Below, in pieces: positions 56,447 to 64,000 of a DNA stretch of 64,000 nucleotides. The position numbers were made by a program, and so were the translations under genes. This DNA comes from Comamonadaceae bacterium (GTDB lineage: Bacteria > Pseudomonadota > Gammaproteobacteria > Burkholderiales > Burkholderiaceae_C): assembly GCA_947455145.1 (NCBI GenBank), contig CANGME010000001.1:124001-188000 (forward strand). Reading direction: 5' to 3'. Each line of letters begins with the position of its first letter. Position 1 is the first letter of the stretch. The notes under the pieces were generated by a model. That model saw only the letters and a program-made list of their open reading frames with translations. It was not told the DNA's origin and searched no databases.

Positions 56447-57835
56447 TTACCAAGCCCGCTTGGCCGGAGGCTGCAGCAGACTGCGCAGCACACGCACATC
56501 TTTGACCTTCTCAAGCTGCCAGATGGTGTCGATCAGTCGCCGCGCTTTGGCCCGGCCCAGCGTGGGGCTGAGCAGGCCGAAAGCCTTGGCACCCACTTCC
56601 TCGCGCGACATCGGGTTGGTGGCGCTGCCGCGCACAGCACGGGTGTGGTGACGCAGGGTACGGCCGTCTCGTGTGGTGACCTCGGCAATGGCCTGCGTAG
56701 TCTTGGTCTTGGACAACGCCGCGCTGCCTGAGAGTTCAATGCGCTGACGCAGCTTGTTGACGGCAGTATCCTTGACGCGCTTGGGGTCATGAGAAGATTC
56801 GAAGTCAATGTCGCCATCGATCAGCATCACAGCCGCCAGGTACTGCAGGTTAATGTCCGCCATTGTGCGTCCGTTGACGGTGCGCGCGCCCTGCTCATCC
56901 ACCGTGATGTGCACCTTTTCCACATCTGCAGCCGTGATGCCGTGCTTGGTCATCACGTTGGCCAGCGCGTCAAGCGGCGCTTGGATGGGGTAGCCCACGG
57001 GCCAGCGCTTGATGGCCGTCTGCATGATGTCGTAACGCTCACCCAGCCCCGACACCATTTCCTTAGGTTTGGCATAGACCTCAAAGGCATGGAAAAAGCT
57101 GCGATCCCCAGCAAACACGTCTTCCACACCCGTGAAGCCAGCCGACACCATGGCGGCGGCCGTCACGCCGTTGCGCGCTGGCATGCCACCGAAGTCGAAA
57201 GCCTTTTCAATATGCTCGACGTCGCGCGCCCAGCATGACAGGCCCGAGGCCTGCTGCGCCGCATACGAGAGCAGGTGGCGAACCTGGCGAGCATTGAGGC
57301 CCGCCAACGACCCGGCAGCCGCCGCAGCGCCGAAGGTGCCGCCGAAACTGTGGGTGGAATGCCCGGCGCTGCGAAAATGCTCGATGCCCAACGATTTGGA
57401 AGTACGTGCGCAGATGTCATAACCCAGCGCCACTGAGCGCAGCAGTTGCAGGCCCGAACTGCGCTCGCGCTCGCCCATCGCCAACGCGGCTGGCACTACC
57501 GCGCAGCCCGGGTGCACCAGCGCGAGGTAATAGGCATCGTCAGTCTCGTCGGCATGGCCCAGCATGCCGTTGGCCAGAGCCGCGTTGATCGCCGAGGTAA
57601 CGATGGTCGTGCCCACCACCCCCGACTCCGCTGTGCCGCCCTGGAGGCTTGCGAATTCGATAGCCCGCTGCCCCGGCAGCAACGGTGCACCCGAGACCAT
57701 AGCGGCCAGCGTATCGAGCAGATGGTGCTTGGCGCGCTCCTGTACTTCCGCTGGCAGTGCCCGCCGCGCGGCCCCCGCAATGTAGGTGGAGAGTTTTTGC
57801 ATCAAGGGCGAAATCACTGACGGTGTCTTTTTCAT
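56447..57835 (-). CDS. MmgE/PrpD family protein
   Basis: 462-residue member of the MmgE/PrpD superfamily (2-methylcitrate dehydratase, cis-aconitate decarboxylase, and many uncharacterised dehydratases). The N-terminal helical domain shows LDTLAAMVSG, HADETDDAYY with the family's acidic and histidine residues, and HSTHSFGGTFGAAAAAG; the C-terminal lid domain has KRWPVGYPIQAPLDAL. Next to Bug and dioxygenase genes it may dehydrate or decarboxylate an unsaturated acid intermediate. Confidence 0.88.
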   Translation of the reverse strand: MKKTPSVISPLMQKLSTYIAGAARRALPAEVQERAKHHLLDTLAAMVSGAPLLPGQRAIEFASLQGGTAESGVVGTTIVTSAINAALANGMLGHADETDDAYYLALVHPGCAVVPAALAMGERERSSGLQLLRSVALGYDICARTSKSLGIEHFRSAGHSTHSFGGTFGAAAAAGSLAGLNARQVRHLLSYAAQQASGLSCWARDVEHIEKAFDFGGMPARNGVTAAAMVSAGFTGVEDVFAGDRSFFHAFEVYAKPKEMVSGLGERYDIMQTAIKRWPVGYPIQAPLDALANVMTKHGITAADVEKVHITVDEQGARTVNGRTMADINLQYLAAVMLIDGDIDFESSHDPKRVKDTAVNKLRQRIELSGSAALSKTKTTQAIAEVTTRDGRTLRHHTRAVRGSATNPMSREEVGAKAFGLLSPTLGRAKARRLIDTIWQLEKVKDVRVLRSLLQPPAKRAW

Positions 57836-57869
57836 CGCTTGCCTCGGTTGTTGGCTGTGTGTTCAAAAT

Positions 57870-58886
57870 TTAGACGGATGCGACACGAATCAATCGCTTA
57901 CCCAGATTTTCACCACGATAAAGGCCTGCAATGGCGTCGGGTGCGCTCTCAATGCCTTCAAGGATATCTTCGCGATAGCGTATCGCCCCTGATCGAACCC
58001 ATTCGGTCAGTGCGATCAGTCCTTGCGGGTAGCGGTCAGCATAGTCAAATATCAAGAAACCTTGCATTCGCGCTCGTTTCACGAGTAAATGCCGCTCTAC
58101 CCTTGGCCCCAAAGGTGCTGGGCTCCACGATGCAATGGACGCAGTGCCACAGATGATCACCCGTGCCCCTACTGCCAAATTCTTCAATACAGCATCGCTA
58201 ATTTCTCCAGCCGTGTTGTCGAAGTAGACGTCTATGCCGTTCGGGCAGGCCTTGGCAATCTCTGACTCAAGATTCGCAGCTTGATAGTCGATGGCCACGT
58301 CGTACCCAAATTCATTGAGGCAAAGTGCGGTCTTGTGCGGCCCACCGGTAATGCCGATGGTGCGACAGCCTTTGATCTTTGCAATCTGTCCTACGCACGA
58401 TCCCACCGCGCCTGCGGCGGTGGAAACCACCACCGTCTCATTTGCCCTGGGCTGACCGATGTCGAGGAGCGCAAAGTAGGCCGTCAATCCGTTCAATCCG
58501 AGCACGCCGAGTGATGTGGAGATGGGGAGATCAATTTCACCAATTCGGCGCTGAATCTTCGATACATCCACTACGGCGTAGTCTTGCCAACCGAACATCC
58601 CGGTCACGATTTCGCCAACGGCGCACGCGGTACTGCGAGAAGCAACGACTCGCCCTACGGTGAACGCGCGCATGACACCGCCAAGGGGAACCGGATCTGA
58701 GTAATTGCCGACGTTGCTGACCCAACCGCGCATAGCGGGTTCAACCGACAGGAAAAGATTACGCACGACGATCTGGCCATCAATGGGTTCAAGCACGGGT
58801 GATTCAACAATCTCGAAGTCTTCGGCTTTAGGGATACCAGAGGGTCGCGCCTTTAGAAGGACTTGCCGGTTGAGAGGTTTATTCAT
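57870..58886 (-). CDS. NADP-dependent MDR reductase (prostaglandin reductase / CurA-like)
   Basis: 338-residue zinc-free MDR enzyme. PAMRGWVS, GLNGLTAYFALLDIG and the cofactor loop STAAGAVGSCVGQIAKI place it in the leukotriene B4 dehydrogenase/CurA group, which reduces the C=C bond of enones. YFDNTAGEISDAVL and the C-terminal GKRLIRV are typical. ATG 58886 matches the family start; the frame continues to 58904. It is the first gene of the reverse accessory operon. Confidence 0.9.
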   Translation of the reverse strand: MNKPLNRQVLLKARPSGIPKAEDFEIVESPVLEPIDGQIVVRNLFLSVEPAMRGWVSNVGNYSDPVPLGGVMRAFTVGRVVASRSTACAVGEIVTGMFGWQDYAVVDVSKIQRRIGEIDLPISTSLGVLGLNGLTAYFALLDIGQPRANETVVVSTAAGAVGSCVGQIAKIKGCRTIGITGGPHKTALCLNEFGYDVAIDYQAANLESEIAKACPNGIDVYFDNTAGEISDAVLKNLAVGARVIICGTASIASWSPAPLGPRVERHLLVKRARMQGFLIFDYADRYPQGLIALTEWVRSGAIRYREDILEGIESAPDAIAGLYRGENLGKRLIRVASV

Positions 58887-58957
58887 GGAGCAATGTGCTT
58901 TCAATACGGGCTAAGGTCGAAATTACCACTTCAATTTTCAACACCGAGCTTTTGCAT

Positions 58958-58985
58958 TTGATCGGTGTCCATGCTGCACTATAGT
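58958..58985 (+). promoter_or_regulatory. possible sigma70 promoter of the secreted-protein gene
   Basis: TTGATC (58958-58963) and TATAGT (58980-58985) are 16 bases apart. Transcription from about 58992 would give a leader near 45 bases before ATG 59037. A reading by eye only. Confidence 0.35.
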
Positions 58986-59036
58986 GGTTGATCAAACGCC
59001 AACCGGCATCACACCCGCTATCACCGAAAGAACCCC

Positions 59037-59687
59037 ATGAAGCTCACCGCCATCAGCGCCCCTCTGGCTTTAGTTTTGGTCATCGGCTTGTTTACCCCGC
59101 CGTTCGTGGGGACGTCCCTCGCTCAGTCAGCGCCTGCCATGGTGCGGGTTCGGGGCACGGTGCTGAAGGTTGCCTTGGATGTGGCACCCAACACGCTCAC
59201 AGTGAAAGACCGAAGCGGAGAAGTGGTCGAGTTGCTGCTCTCTGACAAAGTGACGGTGAACGAAGTGTTCGCCATCACTTTGGCCGACATCAAAGCGGGC
59301 AGCTACATTGGCACAGCGGCCATGCCGCAGGCAGATGGCACCCAACGCGCCATCGCCGTGAGCGTGTTCCCCGAATCAGCCCGCGGCACCGGCGACGGCC
59401 ACCGCCCATTTGACCTGCTGCCCCAAAGCACCATGACCAATGGCAGCGTCGTCAGCGTGGCGGGTATTACCGATAGCTCCACGGGTCGCACGCTTCAACT
59501 CAAGTACAAAGACGGCGATAAAACCATTGTCATCCCCGCTAATGCGCCCATCGTGAGCTCCAGACCTTCTGAGCGCGCCTTGCTGGTTCCGGGTGCCAGC
59601 GTGTCATTGTTTGCGCAAGTTGTGGACGGCAAGCCTACGGTGCTGCGCATCAATGCGGGAAGGAATGGATTCGTTTTGCCGTATTGA
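59037..59687 (+). CDS. secreted protein of unknown function, beta-rich
   Basis: 216-residue protein with a signal peptide (about residues 1-30, ending LAQS). The mature part is rich in Val, Thr and Gly and reads as two similar beta-barrel-like halves (VRVRGTVLKVALDVAPNTLTVKD, later GSVVSVAGITDSSTGRTLQLKY), which recalls the DUF5666-type OB-like fold. No catalytic motif was found. It stands alone, divergent from the reverse accessory operon. A periplasmic binding role is a guess. Confidence 0.75.
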   Translation: MKLTAISAPLALVLVIGLFTPPFVGTSLAQSAPAMVRVRGTVLKVALDVAPNTLTVKDRSGEVVELLLSDKVTVNEVFAITLADIKAGSYIGTAAMPQADGTQRAIAVSVFPESARGTGDGHRPFDLLPQSTMTNGSVVSVAGITDSSTGRTLQLKYKDGDKTIVIPANAPIVSSRPSERALLVPGASVSLFAQVVDGKPTVLRINAGRNGFVLPY

Positions 59688-59859
59688 GGATGTATTACTA
59701 GTTTTGGGGCAATGGCTCCACAGGCAAGGGAACTAAATTCATGACTTCTGTGTTGGCTGAAGAGTACAAAACGTCAAAATCACCGTCTCAGATATCGTTA
59801 CCCGATTTAAATATTACTCGGGGTTATGCTGAATGACCTTAACACTTTGAAAATGCGCA

Positions 59860-60516
59860 ATGAAAGTTAGAACAAAAAGCAGCAAGGTCAACAAGGCGTG
59901 GCTGCATGACCACATCAATGATCCATATGTAAAACTCGCGCAAAAAGAGGGTTACCGCGCGCGAGCTGCATACAAGCTTAAAGAAATCGACGAGACCCTG
60001 GGCCTGATCAAGCCAGGCCATCTGGTTGTTGATTTAGGCTCCACCCCGGGCGCTTGGAGCCAGTACGTGCGCCGCAGACTGTCCCCAACAGGTGCTGCGC
60101 AAGGTGACCTCAATGGCCGCATCATCGCTCTGGACATCTTGCCCATGGAGCCTATTGAGGGCGTCGAATTCATCTTGGGCGATTTCCGTGAAGAAGAGGC
60201 TATGGCCAAGCTGGCGCTGACTTTGCAGTCTAGACAAGCGGATTTGGTGGTGTCTGACATGGCACCCAACCTCACGGGTATTGAGTCGGTGGACGCCGCA
60301 CGTGGTGCGCACCTGATTGATTTGGCAATTGATTTTTGCAAGTTGCACCTCAAACCTGAAGGGACGCTGGTCGCCAAGGTCTTCCACGGCAGTGGCTACA
60401 ACGAAGTGCTGGCTATGTTCAAAAGCACTTTCAAAACGGTCAAGCCCCTTAAGCCCAAAGCCTCGCGGGATCGTTCATCCGAAACATTTTTGATTGGTAA
60501 AAGCCTCAAGCAGTGA
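59860..60516 (+). CDS. rlmE: 23S rRNA (uridine(2552)-2'-O)-methyltransferase
   Basis: 218-residue RrmJ/FtsJ methyltransferase modifying U2552 in the A loop of 23S rRNA, needed for 50S assembly. SAM motif [11 protein letters not shown] and the catalytic K-D-K-E residues are visible (an N-terminal lysine, D in [12 protein letters not shown] in VAKVFHGSG and the C-terminal E in SSETFLIGK). It precedes ftsH, the common arrangement in proteobacteria. Confidence 0.96.
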   Translation: MKVRTKSSKVNKAWLHDHINDPYVKLAQKEGYRARAAYKLKEIDETLGLIKPGHLVVDLGSTPGAWSQYVRRRLSPTGAAQGDLNGRIIALDILPMEPIEGVEFILGDFREEEAMAKLALTLQSRQADLVVSDMAPNLTGIESVDAARGAHLIDLAIDFCKLHLKPEGTLVAKVFHGSGYNEVLAMFKSTFKTVKPLKPKASRDRSSETFLIGKSLKQ

Positions 60517-60641
60517 GAAAGTCCTTCTTTAGCCTATGGATGTTTGATACAAAACAAGAATAAATAGACTTGAAGTGCTTAAAATGATCCCAATGTACCT
60601 GTAAGTACGTCTTTCAATTGCTTCCCTACTGGAGCCTCCCT

Positions 60642-62564
<1,923 letters not shown>

Positions 62565-62600
62565 TGTGTAACGTAATTTAAATCAACGTTGAAGTTTTAA

Positions 62601-62626
62601 AAACGGGGCAACGTGCCCCGTTTTTC
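62601..62626 (+). terminator. Rho-independent terminator after ftsH
   Basis: AAACGGGGCA (62601-62610) pairs with TGCCCCGTTT (62614-62623) around an ACG loop, and a T run follows to 62625. It separates ftsH from folP, whose ATG is 38 bases further on, so folP may rely partly on read-through. Confidence 0.85.
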
Positions 62627-62663
62627 TTTGGGCCTACGAAAAACCCAAACAAAGTGTGACCCC

Positions 62664-63572
62664 ATGATTTGGCAAACATCCCGTTTCTCCATTGACCTCT
62701 TCCGACCTCAGGTGATGGCCATCGTTAATGTGACACCTGACTCCTTCTCCGATGGCGGATCACACGCATCTACAGCACTGGCTTTGGCTCGCTGCGAACT
62801 ACTGCTAGCGCAAGGGGCAGATCTTTTAGATATTGGTGGTGAATCAACCCGCCCCGGAGCGACACCGTTGTCGCTGGATGATGAGTTGAAAAGAGTTCTT
62901 CCCGTGGTGCGTGAAGCCGTCAAGTTAGGTGTACCAATTTCGGTTGATACCTATAAACCGCAGGTTATGCAGGCCGTACTTGATTTGGGTGCGGACGTCA
63001 TCAACGACATCTGGGCCTTGCGCTGGCCTGCACCATCAAGTGGCAACTCATCTCAATCCGTTGTAAGCCAGCACCCAAACTGTGGCGTGTGTCTGATGCA
63101 CATGCACCGCGAGCCGCAAACCATGCAAGTCAGTCCCATGGAAGGTGATGTAGTGTCTCAAGTGCTTTTGTTTTTTGAGCAGTCTGCGCAGAATTTGAAA
63201 GAACTGGGTGTAGATATGAAGCGCATTGTGGTTGACCCTGGTATCGGTTTTGGCAAGACAGTCGCGCAAAATTTCAGCTTATTGGCACGTCAGCATGAAT
63301 TGCTTCTGGCAGGCTACCCCTTGTTGGCGGGGTGGTCCCGAAAATCCTCACTGGCCGCTGCATCGGGCATAGAGACGAAGTCTTTAAGTAAACTGGATTC
63401 TCGTGAGCGCATGATCCCCAGCGTGTCGGCTGCGTTACTTGCAGTGGAGAGGGGTGCCCGCATTGTGCGAGTTCACGATGTTCGTGAAACCGTGCAAGCG
63501 CTGAAGGTCTGGAGCGCGGCATTTAACACTCTAGAATCGAGCGATTACATACCAACAGGCGACAAAAAATGA
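62664..63572 (+). CDS. folP: dihydropteroate synthase
   Basis: 302-residue TIM-barrel enzyme that joins p-aminobenzoate to hydroxymethyl-dihydropterin diphosphate in folate synthesis, the sulfonamide target. [11 protein letters not shown], the pterin loop [19 protein letters not shown] and the phosphate motif DPGIGFGKT are present. ATG 62664 is used because the upstream codons overlap the ftsH terminator. The stop overlaps the glmM start (ATGA), the usual folP-glmM coupling. Confidence 0.96.
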   Translation: MIWQTSRFSIDLFRPQVMAIVNVTPDSFSDGGSHASTALALARCELLLAQGADLLDIGGESTRPGATPLSLDDELKRVLPVVREAVKLGVPISVDTYKPQVMQAVLDLGADVINDIWALRWPAPSSGNSSQSVVSQHPNCGVCLMHMHREPQTMQVSPMEGDVVSQVLLFFEQSAQNLKELGVDMKRIVVDPGIGFGKTVAQNFSLLARQHELLLAGYPLLAGWSRKSSLAAASGIETKSLSKLDSRERMIPSVSAALLAVERGARIVRVHDVRETVQALKVWSAAFNTLESSDYIPTGDKK

Positions 63573-64000
63573 GCAGAAAATACTTTGGCACAGACGGCAT
63601 ACGCGGCACAGTCGGACAAGCCCCTATCACGCCTGATTTTGTGTTGAGACTCGCCCACGCAGTAGGTCGCGTTTTGAAGCGCACTGAAGCGCGGCCAACG
63701 GTGCTAATTGGCAAAGACACCCGTATTTCTGGCTACATGCTGGAAAGCGCGTTGGAGTCCGGCTTTAACTCGGCCGGGGTTGATGTAGTTTTGCTTGGCC
63801 CACTCCCCACACCAGGTGTAGCTTACCTGACACGCGCACAACGAGCCTCTTTGGGGGTAGTTATCAGCGCCAGCCACAACGCCTTTCCTGACAATGGGAT
63901 CAAATTTTTCAACGCACAGGGGGCTAAGCTGTCTGATCTTTGGGAGGAAGAAGTGGAAAGCGTACTTGAAGAACCGCCGGTGTGGGTTGATTCCGCTCAC
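63569..64000 (+). CDS. glmM: phosphoglucosamine mutase, N-terminal part (cut by window end)
   Basis: The first 144 codons are in the window. GlmM isomerises glucosamine-6-phosphate to glucosamine-1-phosphate for UDP-GlcNAc and cell-wall synthesis. [10 protein letters not shown] at the N terminus and the phosphoserine loop [16 protein letters not shown] with S102 are diagnostic. It overlaps folP by 4 bases and runs out of the window. Confidence 0.96.
   Translation, partial: MSRKYFGTDGIRGTVGQAPITPDFVLRLAHAVGRVLKRTEARPTVLIGKDTRISGYMLESALESGFNSAGVDVVLLGPLPTPGVAYLTRAQRASLGVVISASHNAFPDNGIKFFNAQGAKLSDLWEEEVESVLEEPPVWVDSAH

Noticed and set aside
59741-59836. A 31-codon frame upstream of rlmE with AAGGGA before its ATG
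   Set aside because: Too short, no family, no conserved feature visible; kept only as a possibility.

Overview
The window looks like a chromosomal segment of a betaproteobacterium, most likely a Burkholderiales member of the Comamonadaceae type (Rhodoferax, Polaromonas or Limnohabitans relatives). The evidence is the phaC-phaA-phaB operon, five Bug-type solute-binding proteins, the rlmE-ftsH-folP-glmM order, fairly high GC and short intergenic gaps. Nothing looks like a phage, insertion sequence, CRISPR array, rRNA or tRNA. The genus is inferred from gene content and style only.

Layout. 1-2781: end of oxalyl-CoA decarboxylase, then two tandem formyl-CoA transferase paralogues separated by a hairpin terminator (oxalate catabolism). 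2778-6520: a two-gene c-di-GMP operon (HD-GYP, then PAS-GGDEF-EAL). 6565-10987: an ABC ATPase / FtsX-type permease / membrane-fusion export system. 10994-14793: the PHA operon phaC-phaA-phaB with a readable sigma70 promoter. 14901-17417: small membrane protein, PgeF, iron-permease-like protein, maleylacetoacetate isomerase, ABM-domain protein. 17471-19251: umuD-umuC with a canonical LexA box lying on the annotated umuD start. 19350-22778: a very long DUF748/AsmA-like envelope protein. 22826-26924: an unusual, apparently more AT-rich C-family (cbb3-like) oxidase cluster (CcoN-like, CcoO-like, a membrane-anchored monohaem cytochrome c, SCO and a membrane protein). 27088-31034: a second tripartite ABC exporter, preceded by a DUF4395 membrane gene behind a Crp/FNR-type operator. 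31307-40379: housekeeping and small metabolic genes (mutS, pyrD, GST, GNAT, cysteine hydrolase, acuI-like, NlpC/P60, DUF302, alpha/beta hydrolase).

40467-58886 is a large catabolic accessory region. Its forward half encodes a Tat-exported thiamine-diphosphate (ThDP) enzyme, a small periplasmic cytochrome c, a flavin monooxygenase, an ACMSD-like amidohydrolase, two Bug binding proteins, a cytoplasmic ThDP paralogue and an aldehyde dehydrogenase. After a convergent nhaA, the reverse half carries three more Bug proteins, a carboxymuconolactone-decarboxylase-like protein, a TauD/TfdA dioxygenase, an MmgE/PrpD protein and a medium-chain reductase. The substrate cannot be read from sequence. The toolkit suits an aromatic or 2-oxo acid: uptake, hydroxylation, decarboxylation, aldehyde oxidation.

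59037-64000 returns to core genes: a secreted protein, rlmE, ftsH (TTG start), a terminator, folP and the start of glmM.

The most interesting candidate is the pair at 40467-42795: a ThDP 2-oxo-acid-type enzyme with a twin-arginine signal directly followed by a secreted cytochrome c, with a cytoplasmic paralogue in the same gene set. It suggests periplasmic oxidative decarboxylation wired to the respiratory chain.
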